A stretch of 57,761 nt of DNA from G020353235 sp964569555 (GTDB taxonomy: Bacteria; Chloroflexota; Dehalococcoidia; Dehalococcoidales; JAUYDJ01): assembly GCA_964569555.1 (NCBI GenBank), contig CAZMTT010000001.1:1-57761 (forward strand). Direction: 5' to 3'. The position numbers and the translations under genes were made by a program. The notes under the pieces are model-generated. The model saw nothing but the letters and a program-made list of their open reading frames with translations. It had not been told where the DNA came from and searched no databases. Positions 1-8,671 of this stretch are shown here, one piece after another. How positions within the stretch are numbered: position 1 is the first letter of the stretch; the number at the start of each line of letters is the position of its first letter.

Positions 1-54
1 AGCGCCTGCTTTACACGCAGGAGGTCAGAGGTTCAAGTCCTCTACCGCCCACCA
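1..54 (+). tRNA. tRNA-Val (anticodon UAC), 5' end cut off by the window
   Basis: The anticodon arm CCTGC-TTTACAC-GCAGG (5-bp stem, 7-nt loop) reads anticodon TAC, which decodes GUA (Val). A T arm AGAGG-TTCAAGT-CCTCT follows, then the 3' acceptor strand ACCGCCC (44-50), discriminator A51 and an encoded CCA (52-54). The acceptor 5' strand and D arm lie before base 1. Confidence 0.95.
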
Positions 55-216
55 TTCAAAATCATGGTTCTTCGGTCTCTTCACCTCTAAAAAGTTCACA
101 AGGGAATTACTAGAGCAGTTTATAGCCTCCCGTCCTGATGGATGTAGTGATATGAACTCCGTGATAGGTCAGTGAGGTTTGAGGATAGGTTGAGGTTTTA
201 TAAGGCGCCATTGTGA

Positions 217-594
217 CTATTCAAACTCATCCTTTGCCATCACCACAAATATGGTAGATGCCACTCCTAAAGGAAATATCGCAATTATGGCAATAATAGA
301 GCCAGCAAGTGCCCAGCCCCACTTCACTCTTTGCAGTGCAAACACTCCGCCAATTATGGGGAATAATACTACAATGATAGCTAATAATAGGAGAATTATT
401 AGTATAGTAGGTATTAGGGGTTCAACACTGGAGAGGTATTCAGGGGGGCAGGTGTCCAAGATAGATTTCCCAATGTCACCAGCAACAATGGCAATAACAA
501 GCCCTATAACACTGAATACGCTTGTTGCTCCTGAGATTATATTCAGGATGCCTGCCCAGATTGGTTTCCAAGTCCTTTTCAGAGTAGCCTCCAT
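217..594 (-). CDS. small integral membrane protein (DUF4064-like), unknown function
   Basis: A 125-residue protein with an N-terminal amphipathic/basic start (MEATLKRTWKP) and three to four hydrophobic segments (about residues 12-40, 62-84 and 92-118). A short polar loop after the first segment contains a Cys-Pro-Pro. The pattern resembles small DUF4064-type membrane proteins, but I see no catalytic motif and do not assign a function. No strong ribosome binding site precedes the ATG. It stands alone on the minus strand between the tRNA and the pilus operon, behind a hairpin-containing leader (637-698). A plus-strand frame through the same DNA encodes a low-complexity peptide and is taken as a shadow. 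Confidence 0.6.
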   Translation of the reverse strand: MEATLKRTWKPIWAGILNIISGATSVFSVIGLVIAIVAGDIGKSILDTCPPEYLSSVEPLIPTILIILLLLAIIVVLFPIIGGVFALQRVKWGWALAGSIIAIIAIFPLGVASTIFVVMAKDEFE

Positions 595-636
595 ATATAA
601 AGAGGTCGTGTTTATCGTTTATCACCTAGTTCAATT

Positions 637-698
637 AAAAAATGGCACCCGACATCGCTATTAGCTGGCGTTTCTGGTGCCCTGAGTTACTACTCCCC
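637..698 (-). promoter_or_regulatory. structured leader or attenuator-like element upstream of the 125-aa membrane protein
   Basis: Reading the minus strand from 698 downward, there is GGGGAGTAG (698-690) and a small hairpin GAGT-AGTA-ACTC (695-684). A larger hairpin follows with arms GGCACC (681-676) and GGTGCC (649-644) around a 26-nt loop, then A and TTTTTT (642-637). This is terminator-like, but no minus-strand gene lies upstream and the membrane gene starts 43 bases downstream. It may therefore be a cis-regulatory leader. GGGGAGTAG recalls loop 1 of the yybP-ykoY manganese riboswitch, but the other conserved parts are not evident. Confidence 0.35.
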
Positions 699-832
699 AA
701 ACCCTCGGTCGACCTATTAAATTTTAAGCTGGATTAAATCTTGCCGTTAGTTTAGCCCTCAAAATTACAGGTGTCAATACCTGTACTGAAGACTGAGCTA
801 AAAGTACTACTGGTTACATGACCAAAGCACTA

Positions 833-861
833 TTGTTCGGGGAGGGGTGACTGGCTAAGAT
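833..861 (+). promoter_or_regulatory. sigma70-type promoter of the first pilus operon
   Basis: TTGTTC (833-838), a 17-base spacer and TAAGAT (856-861). The predicted transcription start near 868 leaves a leader of about 38 bases before the TTG at 906. Confidence 0.55.
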
Positions 862-905
862 AGTATTGCCGTTTGAGCCTACTTTATGGAGATGGGAGGC
901 GCAAT

Positions 906-2426
906 TTGACCAAGTTGCCCTTGGAAGAGGCTCGGTGCAGGCTGCGCAAGCACCTGCCTGAGCCGGCAGCACTGCAGTTGATTCCAGAAGCGATGGCGAG
1001 AAAGTACACCGTCATCCCTCTGGCGGTGAGCGGTAATGTGCTGCAGGTAGCCATGGCTAACCCGACGGATATCCTGGCCCTGGAGGCTCTGGCAAGCCGC
1101 ACTCAGATGCGCATTGAGCCGGAAGAAGCTACTGCTGAGGAAATCCAGGAAGCCATTGATTTCAATTATAAGGCCTACGACGAAATAGAGAGGCAGATAT
1201 CCAGTATCTCTCTGCCCAGCCAGACCAAAGAGGAGCAGCTCAAGCTGGATACGGTTACCGATGCCCCGGTCGCCCAGGCGTTAACGCTGCTCATTGATGA
1301 GGCGGTAAAGGCGGGTGCCTCTGATATTCACCTTGAACCCCAGGAAGATAACCTGCGGGTGCGCTATCGCATTGATGGTGCCCTTCACGATGTGCTCTCC
1401 CTGCCTTCAGCCACCGCCAGCCTGCTTATCTCCCGGATTAAGATTCTGGCCAACATGAATATTGCTGACCACCACCGTCCTCAGGATGGTCAGTTTTCCA
1501 TCAAAACCAAGGGCCGTCGTGCCATTGATATCAGGGTAGCCACCATAGCCAGCGTCTATGGTGAGATGGCAACCCTGCGCCTGCTGGACAAAGCCAGGGC
1601 AATCATGAAGCTGACAGATCTGGGTTTTCTGCCCGAAAGCCTGGCCAAGTACGAAGAGATGCTCAAGGTTCCCCATGGCATGATTCTGGTCAGCGGGCCG
1701 ACCGGCGCCGGTAAGACGACTACCCTTTATGCCTCGGTCAATTGTCTTGACCACAGCGCACGGAATATTATTACCACTGAGGACCCGGTAGAGTATCGGT
1801 TTAAGGACATTAACCAGATTCAGGTTAACCCGCGGGCCGGTATCACCTTTGCCAGCGGACTGCGGTCGATACTGCGCCTTGACCCCGATGTGGTACTGGT
1901 TGGTGAGATACGTGATGCCGAGACCGCCAGTATCGCCGTCCAGGCGGCGCTTACCGGGCATCTGGTGCTATCTTCAATACATGCCAATGATGCGGTGGGA
2001 GTGGTGCTGCGCCTTCTTGACCTCGGTGTCGAGCCCTTTCTGGTCTCATCGGCGCTGATTGGCGTCGTCGCCCAGCGCATGGTACGGCGGATTTGCCCCG
2101 AGTGCGCTCAGCCGATAAGCGCTCCGCTCATTGAGCAGGTGGCTTACGGCCGGGAAATCGGTGGGGAGCGAGCTGAGTTTCTCTATGGTAGCGGTTGCCA
2201 GTCGTGTGCCCACACCGGCTACCGGGGGCGGACCGGTATCTTTGAGATACTGCATATTAGCGACCAGATAAGGATGATGGTGCTCGGTGGCACTACTGCG
2301 GTGCAACTGCGGACTCAGGCAATCAAAGAAGGGATGACACCCCTGATGAAAGACGGCATGTTGAAGGTGAAAGCAGATATCACCACCCCTGCCGAAGTCC
2401 TGCGCAATGCCTATTCTATCGAGTAG
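906..2426 (+). CDS. pilB: type IV pilus extension ATPase PilB (GspE family), short N-terminus
   Basis: This is the hexameric cytoplasmic ATPase that drives pilus polymerisation. A compact GspE-type N domain (about residues 15-85) precedes the motor. The motor has Walker A GPTGAGKTTT (about 263-272), Walker B DPDVVLVGE (about 326), a His box ending SSIHAND (about 347-360) and a zinc tetracysteine (CPEC about 397, CQSC about 432). I chose TTG 906 because GGGAGG (894-899) lies 6 bases upstream. The in-frame TTG at 873 has no ribosome binding site at usable distance and sits at the predicted mRNA 5' end. Compared with the second PilB (28344-30056) it lacks about 60 N-terminal residues, including the MshEN-like signature. 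Confidence 0.92.
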   Translation: MTKLPLEEARCRLRKHLPEPAALQLIPEAMARKYTVIPLAVSGNVLQVAMANPTDILALEALASRTQMRIEPEEATAEEIQEAIDFNYKAYDEIERQISSISLPSQTKEEQLKLDTVTDAPVAQALTLLIDEAVKAGASDIHLEPQEDNLRVRYRIDGALHDVLSLPSATASLLISRIKILANMNIADHHRPQDGQFSIKTKGRRAIDIRVATIASVYGEMATLRLLDKARAIMKLTDLGFLPESLAKYEEMLKVPHGMILVSGPTGAGKTTTLYASVNCLDHSARNIITTEDPVEYRFKDINQIQVNPRAGITFASGLRSILRLDPDVVLVGEIRDAETASIAVQAALTGHLVLSSIHANDAVGVVLRLLDLGVEPFLVSSALIGVVAQRMVRRICPECAQPISAPLIEQVAYGREIGGERAEFLYGSGCQSCAHTGYRGRTGIFEILHISDQIRMMVLGGTTAVQLRTQAIKEGMTPLMKDGMLKVKADITTPAEVLRNAYSIE

Positions 2427-2465
2427 CGACCGGCTGCTGCCCTAGAGAATCCCGGGTGAAGTGAA

Positions 2466-3674
2466 ATGATTTATCAGTATGTTGCCCATAATGAGAGCGG
2501 GAAGGTAATCAAGGGGAAGCTCACCGCCGCCAGTGAAGAAGTAGCCACTGAGCTGCTGGGCTATGCTGGCTATCAGGCAATTAACCTCAAGCGGTTTGTC
2601 CCCTTTCTCAGCCTGGACAGGCTGTGGCCATACCTCTTCCCGGTAAAACCCTCGGAAATAATACTCATCTTTCGCAAGCTCGCCTTGCTCCTTGAATCGG
2701 GTATGGATATCATTACCTCTCTGGAGTTGCTGCGGGAGCAGACCCCCAACCGCACTCTGAAAAAGGCGTGGGGTGAGGTAATCGCTGACCTGCGCAACGG
2801 CAATCAGTTCTCGGTAGCCCTGGACAAGCACCCCGGCGTCTTCCCGCCAATCTACTGCCGTTTGCTGGGTATGGGAGAGCAGAGTGGTGACCTGGAGACG
2901 GTGCTGAGGCAGATTGCCGATTATATGGAAAAAGAGATTGCCGCCGCCAAGAGTATTAAGAACGCCATGACCTATCCGGTGATTACCTTTGTGGTGGCTA
3001 TGGTGGTTATCGGGGTGCTGGTCACCTTTGTCCTGCCCACTTTTGCCGCTCTCTATAGCTCACTCGGTGTTGAATTACCACTGGCGGCTCGCTTGATGCT
3101 TACGGTCAGTGGCACTCTGCAGAGTCACTGGGCTTATTTTATGCTGGCGTCGCTGGTTTTAGGCGGCTCAGCCTATATCTATCTCAAGAGTTCGGACGGG
3201 AGATACCGCTGGGATAAGCTATCTCTCGGCTTGCCGGTGCTGGGGCGCATAAATCACCTCAATCAGCTGGCCCGCTATTGTCGCAGCATGTCGCTACTAA
3301 TCGGTGCCGGTCTGTCGCTGACGGAAGTGATGCCGCTGGTAGTTCAGGGCACCAGCAATCAGGCGGTGGCTAAAGCGCTTAAGGATGTCCAGCAGGATAT
3401 GGTCAAGGGTGAGGGCCTGTCTCTGCCCATGGCCAAGAATGCCCTTTTCCTGCCCATGATGGTGCAGATGATAAATGTCGGTGAGGAGACCGGCAACCTT
3501 GATACTACTTTACTGGCCATCGCCCGGAGCTACGAGACGGAAGCTGAGGACAAGACCCGTTCCCTGATTACCCTTATCCAGCCGGCAATGACATTAATTA
3601 TCGGTCTGATAATCGGGCTCATCGCCATGTCGTTGAGCTCAGCTTTATATTCTATCTACGGGCAGGGTTTTTGA
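2466..3674 (+). CDS. pilC: type IV pilus inner-membrane platform protein PilC (GspF family)
   Basis: The 402-residue polytopic platform protein couples PilB/PilT to pilin insertion. Two GspF repeats are visible. Each has the pattern of residues around E-x-G-M-D/L-S and MGEQSGDLE (about 136-144) or NVGEETGNLD (in the second half). Transmembrane segments lie near 172-195, 215-237 and 372-398, the usual PilC topology. The ATG lies 40 bases after pilB. Its stop TGA shares one base with the ATG of the first prepilin gene (TGATG), which implies translational coupling. It is paralogous to the PilC at 27086-28336. Confidence 0.93.
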   Translation: MIYQYVAHNESGKVIKGKLTAASEEVATELLGYAGYQAINLKRFVPFLSLDRLWPYLFPVKPSEIILIFRKLALLLESGMDIITSLELLREQTPNRTLKKAWGEVIADLRNGNQFSVALDKHPGVFPPIYCRLLGMGEQSGDLETVLRQIADYMEKEIAAAKSIKNAMTYPVITFVVAMVVIGVLVTFVLPTFAALYSSLGVELPLAARLMLTVSGTLQSHWAYFMLASLVLGGSAYIYLKSSDGRYRWDKLSLGLPVLGRINHLNQLARYCRSMSLLIGAGLSLTEVMPLVVQGTSNQAVAKALKDVQQDMVKGEGLSLPMAKNALFLPMMVQMINVGEETGNLDTTLLAIARSYETEAEDKTRSLITLIQPAMTLIIGLIIGLIAMSLSSALYSIYGQGF

Positions 3675-4069
3675 TGAAGAGAAAACGAGGCATATTACTC
3701 CCGGCTGAGTCGGGGATGACGCTGGTGGAGACAGCAGTGGCGCTGGCTGTTCTGGGCACGATTGCCGTCGTCTTTCTGAGCGGTCTGGCAATCAGTTCTA
3801 AAGCGGTAATCATCGCCGATGAGCAGACTACCGTGGAGAGCCTGGCGCAGAGCCAGATGGAGTGGGCCAAAGGGGTTGACTATGTGTATGAAGCCAGTGA
3901 GTATTCCCCGGCACCGATACCAGCCGGCCAGGATTATACTGATTATTCGGCTAACATCACCGCTGAGCCTTTACATACCCCCGATGATGGTATTCAGAAG
4001 ATAACGGTTACCGTCAGACGTCTGGGGGAAATGGTAATGGAACTGGAAGGTTACAAGGTGGACCGATGA
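3674..4069 (+). CDS. type IV prepilin-like minor pilin (PilV/GspI-like)
   Basis: A 131-residue protein with a class III prepilin leader. The basic start MKRKRG leads to a PilD site G14|M15, and E19 takes the +5 position (sequence MTLVE). A hydrophobic helix follows to about residue 40, then a beta-rich head ending with a strand that resembles the pilin fold. It probably belongs to the priming/tip complex of minor pilins. The ATG at 3674 overlaps the pilC stop by one base, so I prefer it to the TTG one codon earlier. The next gene overlaps it by four bases (ATGA). Confidence 0.82.
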   Translation: MKRKRGILLPAESGMTLVETAVALAVLGTIAVVFLSGLAISSKAVIIADEQTTVESLAQSQMEWAKGVDYVYEASEYSPAPIPAGQDYTDYSANITAEPLHTPDDGIQKITVTVRRLGEMVMELEGYKVDR

Positions 4070-4596
4070 GACGGGGTGAGAGAGGCGCGACTCTTATTGA
4101 GCTGGTGGTGGCTATCGCCATTATGGCACTGGTAAGTGGCGCGGCGACGGCAGCCACGTTTCAGGTTTTAAAGTGCACCGAGCGCAACAGCGAGTATATG
4201 ACGGCGTTGAACCAGGTGCAGAATGCCGGTTACTGGATTAGCCGTGATGCCCGGATGGCGCAGAGTATAACCACGGAAAACCTGACATCACCGGACTTTC
4301 TGGTCCTGAACTGGACGGAGTGGGATGCTGAAGATAACCCGGTCTATCATTCGGCGACATACTTTTTGGAAGACCTGAGTGGTGGCATCGGCAATCTGAA
4401 GCGGAGCCACTGGAGCAGCGCTGGCGTCAACGAGCAGACGCTGGTCGCCCGACATATCTATTATGACCCGACCGACCTTGATTACACCAGTGAAGCCAGT
4501 TATCAAACCCCGGTGCTGACGCTCCAGATAACGGCGCTCTCAGGGGAGTCAAGGGAGACGAGAGAGTACCAGATTAGCCGCCGTCCCAATTTTTAG
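4066..4596 (+). CDS. type IV prepilin-like minor pilin (PilW/GspJ-like)
   Basis: A 176-residue prepilin with a leader of seven residues (MRRGERG), processing site G7|A8 and E12 at +5 (ATLIE). A hydrophobic N-terminal helix is followed by a region resembling GspJ/PilW (NQVQNAGYWISRDARMAQS, about residues 45-63). The head contains a WTEWD segment. Its start overlaps the upstream stop by four bases, so it is co-translated with the preceding minor pilin. The counterpart in the second operon is 26135-26632, which also has a DYTG-type loop and a matching R/K-D-x-M region after the helix. Confidence 0.82.
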   Translation: MRRGERGATLIELVVAIAIMALVSGAATAATFQVLKCTERNSEYMTALNQVQNAGYWISRDARMAQSITTENLTSPDFLVLNWTEWDAEDNPVYHSATYFLEDLSGGIGNLKRSHWSSAGVNEQTLVARHIYYDPTDLDYTSEASYQTPVLTLQITALSGESRETREYQISRRPNF

Positions 4597-4610
4597 CTGA
4601 TGAGGGAACA

Positions 4611-5465
4611 ATGATTGGCTTTTTAAGGCAAATAATAAGGGGTGAGAAGGGGCAGGCCCTACCGGCTGTTCTGGCTCTGCTCGTTTTGGGCGGGCTGACC
4701 ATTGCCCCCACCCTCAGCCATGCCAGCACCAGCCTTAATCTGGGCCGGGTTCTTCAGGAAAACGGGCACGGGATTTATGCGGCTGATGCCGGCGTGGAAG
4801 AGGCGCTGTGGTGTCTGGGGGAGGGTATTTCACCGCCCGGGCAGCTGACGGAAAATGTTAACCAGATGGCAGTCGCCATCCAGACTGAAGATAAGGGGGA
4901 CTATACCCTCTATCTGGGTGAGTTCATCCGCCCCGGTGAGCACAACGAATACCTGAGTGTCGGCGGAGAGATAACCTGGGACGATGAGGCGGGGGCTTAT
5001 AAATGCGTCATTACCGTTGTCTGGGAGCCTGATTCAGGGATACCGGTGATACACCTGGAAGAGGTCGGCGTCAGGCTTCCGGCGGGGTATAGCTATCAAC
5101 CGGGGTCGGCGGCTGGCTTTGCCGACAATTTATCCACCGGTGAGCCGGATGAGACGCTGGACAGCCTGGGGGCTTACCTGCTCAACTGGGAGTTGGGCAC
5201 ACCTGCCCCCAGTGTTTCCGAAGCTGAGCCGGTAAAGACCCAGACCTTTTATATCGCCGGAAGCGGAGACCTGGAGGGCGATTATACCTGGGTGGTAGCC
5301 GACCGGAATGATGTCGGGGCGGTGGGCGAGATTACGGGCACCTCATACCGAATCACGGCGACGGCAACACGCCCCGGAGATGGCAAAACTACCGCCAGAA
5401 TAGTGGCTGAGGTAATGATAAGCGAAGGAACGACCTATATCACATCATGGCTGATATCAAAATAG
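4611..5465 (+). CDS. PilX-like pilus accessory protein with a beta-sandwich tail
   Basis: A 284-residue protein with an N-terminal hydrophobic helix (residues 15-40) preceded by GEKGQALP. This is a PilX_N-type signal in which the usual pilin +5 Glu is missing. The following region, YAADAGVEEALW (about 60-71), is typical of PilX/PulK-like proteins. The remainder is predicted beta-rich, with a LPAGYSYQPGS stretch that recalls DUF11-type domains. The same layout occurs in the larger paralogue 24735-26135. It may form or carry the pilus tip. The ATG lies 14 bases after the preceding stop, with GAGGGAAC upstream. Confidence 0.7.
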   Translation: MIGFLRQIIRGEKGQALPAVLALLVLGGLTIAPTLSHASTSLNLGRVLQENGHGIYAADAGVEEALWCLGEGISPPGQLTENVNQMAVAIQTEDKGDYTLYLGEFIRPGEHNEYLSVGGEITWDDEAGAYKCVITVVWEPDSGIPVIHLEEVGVRLPAGYSYQPGSAAGFADNLSTGEPDETLDSLGAYLLNWELGTPAPSVSEAEPVKTQTFYIAGSGDLEGDYTWVVADRNDVGAVGEITGTSYRITATATRPGDGKTTARIVAEVMISEGTTYITSWLISK

Positions 5466-5486
5466 TTAAAAATACAGGAGATGGCA

Positions 5487-6044
5487 TTGAAGCTGACTAA
5501 AACAAGCTGGATACTGCTGACGGTTGGTGTGTTTATTATCGTCTTCGCCAGCCTGGGTGTGGTTTTGTACCAGCGGCTTGACCAGCAGAGCCATCTGGAG
5601 GGCGAGCTTAAGCTGGCCCAGCAGAAGCTAAACGTGGTTCAGCTTGAGCCACTTTCCCAGCAGCGGGCAGAGCTGGAGGAGCAGCTATATGAAATCGTGT
5701 CGGAGTCTGAGGATGCCAAGGCAGCCCTTTCGCAGGCAGTTACCAGCACTGCCGTCAGCGATACCCTGTTTGATATTGCGGCCACTTATGATGTGACCAT
5801 AACCGAGTTAAGCTCCACCGGCCTGGCGGCGGAAGAACTGGCGGGGGTTACCTGCTCGGCGCTACCCTTTACCGGCCGGGTGGAGGGAGACTTATCCGAT
5901 ATCGTCAATTTTGTGGTAAGGCTGAACAATGACCTGAGCACCGGTGTGGTCAGGTCGGTGGCAATTGATGTTCCGCCAACGCCTAATGGAGAGAATTCAA
6001 CCGCCAGCCTGACGCTGGTGATTTACAGTTATCAGGGTGACTGA
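5487..6044 (+). CDS. PilO-like pilus alignment protein
   Basis: A bitopic protein of about 185 residues. One transmembrane helix (about residues 8-28) is followed by a coiled coil (about 32-75, rich in Q, E and L) and a small alpha/beta domain, as in PilO/GspM. It should bridge PilN and the platform in the membrane. AGGAG at 5476-5480 abuts the ATG at 5481 with no spacer but lies 6 bases before TTG 5487, so I place the start at TTG. The equivalent protein in the second operon (22830-24209) is far longer. Confidence 0.7.
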   Translation: MKLTKTSWILLTVGVFIIVFASLGVVLYQRLDQQSHLEGELKLAQQKLNVVQLEPLSQQRAELEEQLYEIVSESEDAKAALSQAVTSTAVSDTLFDIAATYDVTITELSSTGLAAEELAGVTCSALPFTGRVEGDLSDIVNFVVRLNNDLSTGVVRSVAIDVPPTPNGENSTASLTLVIYSYQGD

Positions 6045-6045
6045 G

Positions 6046-7506
6046 ATGGCAGAGAAGTTGCTTACGCTATACATTGACGACGCTAGTCTCCGGCTGATGG
6101 TTACCCGCGGTCAGCGGGTGAGAAAATGGGCGGAGGCGCCTCTGGAGCCGGAGATGGTCCAGAATAATGTCGTCATCAAAAAGGCAGAGGTTGCCGCCAA
6201 GATTAAGCAGCTCCTCAAAGCCCAGAGGGTGAAAACAAAGAAGGTCATCCTCGGCTTGAGCGGGCTTCACTGTTTAACCCGGCCGATTACCCTGCCCCCG
6301 TTACCCAAGGCGATGCTGGCTGAGGCAGTAGTACGGGAGGCGAGGAGTGTGCTGCCGGTGTCCCCGGAGCAGCTTTATATCTCCTGGCAGACTACCCTGA
6401 CCGCCGAGGACAAGACCGAGGTCTTTATGGTGGCGGTACCCCGTAAGGCGGCTGATGCCCTGGTTAAAACGGTGCAGCAGGCGGGGCTGAAGGTAGAGTT
6501 CATGGACCTGAAGCCACTGGCTCTGGCGCGGGTAGCCAGCGAAGAGACCGCCGTCATCGTTGATGTCCAGCCAACTGAATTTGACATCGTGATTATGGTG
6601 GAAGGGGTTCCCCAGCCCATCCGCACCGTGCCCTTCCCCGCTGAAGCGGTGTCTTTGCCCGATAAGCTGCCGATGATAAAGAAAGAGCTGGATAGAACCA
6701 TCAAGTTCTATAATTCCAATAATCAGGCGAAGCCCATTGACGGCAGTGTCACTATTTTCGTCTCCGGAGAGCTGGCTGATGAGCCGGAGCCGTGCCAGTC
6801 TCTGTCCGACGAGCTTGGCCATCCGGTCTTACCACTGGCATCACCGCTGGAGTGTCCGGAGTCAATGCCGTCAGGCCGTTATCTGGTTAACATCGGTCTG
6901 GCGCTGAAAGAACTGCCTCTGGCAAGGGAAACCGGGCTTTGCGTAGCCGATTTGAATATTCTGCCTGAGGCCTACCGGCCCAAGCCCATTTCGCTGACCA
7001 GGGTCTTAGCCCTGCCCAGTGCCGCCCTTTTTATCGGTTTGCTTATTCCCCTGGTAATGTTCATTCAGGATACCTCGGTCGATATTGCCGTAACGCGCGC
7101 CAAAATAGACAACACCAACCAGATGACTCAGCAAAGGCTATCGCAGCGAGAGGGGCTAACGGCTGATATTGCCGGGCTGGAGGCGGAACTGGCTGAGGCC
7201 GAGTCATCCCAGGCTAACTTCACCGTAGCCATGGACAGCCTGGAGAAACAGAACAGCGTCATTAACGGTGACCTGGGACTAGCCGTCAGCTGTCTGCCGG
7301 CTAGCGCCAATTTGACCAGTATTACCCATGCCAGCCAGACCCTGACCCTGAACGGCAGTTCCCCCGGCGAAGCCGAGGTACTGGCCTACTTAAGCAGCCT
7401 GAATAACAGCGGTCGCTTTGCCGAGATTATTGTGTCCCGCATCAGAAGGGTTGCCGGTGGGGGGATGGACTTCACCCTGGTGCTCAGGACGGGCGGAGGC
7501 GAATGA
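6046..7506 (+). CDS. fused PilM-PilN pilus assembly protein
   Basis: About 486 residues. The first 280 or so resemble the actin-like PilM (GspL-like) cytoplasmic ATPase: a beta-rich N-terminus LTLYIDDASLRL, AVIVDVQPTEFDIVI around residue 170, and YLVNIGLALKE near 285. The C-terminal third resembles PilN: a transmembrane helix at about 325-345, a coiled coil (about 350-400) and a small domain (SLNNSGRFAEIIV). PilM and PilN are normally separate interacting proteins, and here they are one chain. ATG 6046 follows AGGGTGA (6034-6040). GTG 6037 lacks such a site. The stop overlaps the pilT start. Confidence 0.78.
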   Translation: MAEKLLTLYIDDASLRLMVTRGQRVRKWAEAPLEPEMVQNNVVIKKAEVAAKIKQLLKAQRVKTKKVILGLSGLHCLTRPITLPPLPKAMLAEAVVREARSVLPVSPEQLYISWQTTLTAEDKTEVFMVAVPRKAADALVKTVQQAGLKVEFMDLKPLALARVASEETAVIVDVQPTEFDIVIMVEGVPQPIRTVPFPAEAVSLPDKLPMIKKELDRTIKFYNSNNQAKPIDGSVTIFVSGELADEPEPCQSLSDELGHPVLPLASPLECPESMPSGRYLVNIGLALKELPLARETGLCVADLNILPEAYRPKPISLTRVLALPSAALFIGLLIPLVMFIQDTSVDIAVTRAKIDNTNQMTQQRLSQREGLTADIAGLEAELAEAESSQANFTVAMDSLEKQNSVINGDLGLAVSCLPASANLTSITHASQTLTLNGSSPGEAEVLAYLSSLNNSGRFAEIIVSRIRRVAGGGMDFTLVLRTGGGE

Positions 7507-8576
7507 TGGATATTTTTCCGTTGCTTAATCTGGCGGTAACCCGGCTTGCTTCTGACTTGCACCTCATTGCCGACAGCCCGCCGCTGCTGCGCATCAATGG
7601 TGAGCTTAGCCCGCTAGCCGATATGCCACCGCTGACGGCGGATGATATTGCTCAGGCTTTCCAGCAGCTGGCCTCGGACCGGGAAAGGGCTGACTTTGAG
7701 CGCTGTCTTGAGCTTGATTTTGGCTACACTATTCCTGGTGTTTGCCGGCTCCGCTGTAATGCGGCTAAGCAGCGCGGGACGATTAGCCTTACCATCCGCC
7801 TAATCCCACTCCAGATCCCTAATATTGATGAACTGGGGCTGCCCGAAATATGCAGGGAGCTGATTCTCAAGCCCCGCGGTCTGGTGGTGATCAGCGGTCC
7901 CACCGGGAGCGGCAAAACGACCACGCTGGCGGCGATGGTCAACCATCTGAACAGCAGCCAGAAACGCCGTGTGGTCATCGTGGAAGACCCCATTGAGTAT
8001 GTCTATGCCAATCTGGGGTGCACCATAACCCAGCGGGAGCTGGGCAGCGATACCCTCTCTTTTGCCGGGGCGCTGAAGCATGTTTTGCGGCAGGACCCGG
8101 ATGTTATCCTGGTCGGTGAGATGAGGGACCTGGAGACGGCGGCGGCGGTGCTTACCATTGCCGAGACCGGTCATCTGGTACTGACCACCGGCCATGCCCC
8201 GGCCGCCCCCCAGGCGGTGGAGCGGATAATAGACCTGTTTCCGCCTCACGAGCGTCACTTAGCCCAGTCGCGGCTGGCTTCGCTGCTGCTGGCGGTCCTG
8301 TGCCAGGTGCTCGTCCCCAAAGCTGATGGCTCGGGGCGGGTGGCGGCGGTTGAGGTAATGCTGGCCAGCCCGGCGGTAAGAAACACCATCCGCGAGGGCA
8401 GGATTCACCAGTTGCCGACCACTATTCTGACACAGGCCCGGCTGGGGATGGTCTTGCTTGACCACGCCCTGGTCAAGCTCTACCGGGAGAAAGTAATCAG
8501 CCATGAAACGCTGCTTGCTTTTGGTAATGACCCGGAGGAAGTAGTCAAGCTTGTGGGCAAGCTGCCTCAAGCGTAG
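7503..8576 (+). CDS. pilT: type IV pilus retraction ATPase PilT
   Basis: This 357-residue ATPase powers pilus depolymerisation. The N-terminal PAS-like domain contains ASDLHLIADSPPLLRINGE (about residues 15-33). Walker A GPTGSGKTTT lies near 131-140 and Walker B DPDVILVGEMRD near 198-209. The retraction-type segment VERIIDLFPP lies near 239-248. The family AIRxxK-like motif appears in altered form as TIREGRIHQLPT. The ATG overlaps the upstream stop (ATGA). It is the only pilT in the window, so it may serve both pilus operons. Confidence 0.92.
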   Translation: MMDIFPLLNLAVTRLASDLHLIADSPPLLRINGELSPLADMPPLTADDIAQAFQQLASDRERADFERCLELDFGYTIPGVCRLRCNAAKQRGTISLTIRLIPLQIPNIDELGLPEICRELILKPRGLVVISGPTGSGKTTTLAAMVNHLNSSQKRRVVIVEDPIEYVYANLGCTITQRELGSDTLSFAGALKHVLRQDPDVILVGEMRDLETAAAVLTIAETGHLVLTTGHAPAAPQAVERIIDLFPPHERHLAQSRLASLLLAVLCQVLVPKADGSGRVAAVEVMLASPAVRNTIREGRIHQLPTTILTQARLGMVLLDHALVKLYREKVISHETLLAFGNDPEEVVKLVGKLPQA

Positions 8577-8671
8577 TTACACTCAGTCCCCGGCTAAATC
8601 AGCCGGTTGATTATTCGCTCAGATTACGCCCCCTATTGACGGGCTGGGCAACAGCAGGCAAAATGTAGCCA

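Larger units (their letters stand above)
595..905. other. intergenic region between the membrane protein gene and pilB
   Basis: This 311-base stretch holds no convincing gene. On the minus strand it carries a GGGGAGTAG motif and a GC-rich hairpin followed by a T run. On the plus strand it carries the pilB promoter and ribosome binding site. Both are listed separately. Confidence 0.6.

Noticed and set aside
251..664. Open frame of 137 codons on the plus strand opposite the small membrane protein gene.
   Set aside because: The minus-strand frame encodes coherent membrane helices. The plus-strand product has no recognisable pattern and no ribosome binding site.
637..698. A yybP-ykoY manganese riboswitch.
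   Set aside because: Only GGGGAGTAG matches from memory. The second conserved loop and the overall helices are not visible, so the element is reported as unnamed.
8580..8671. Terminator in the pilT-pilD gap (CCGGCT-AAATC-AGCCGG).
   Set aside because: The 6-bp stem has no T run, and pilD probably belongs to the same transcript.
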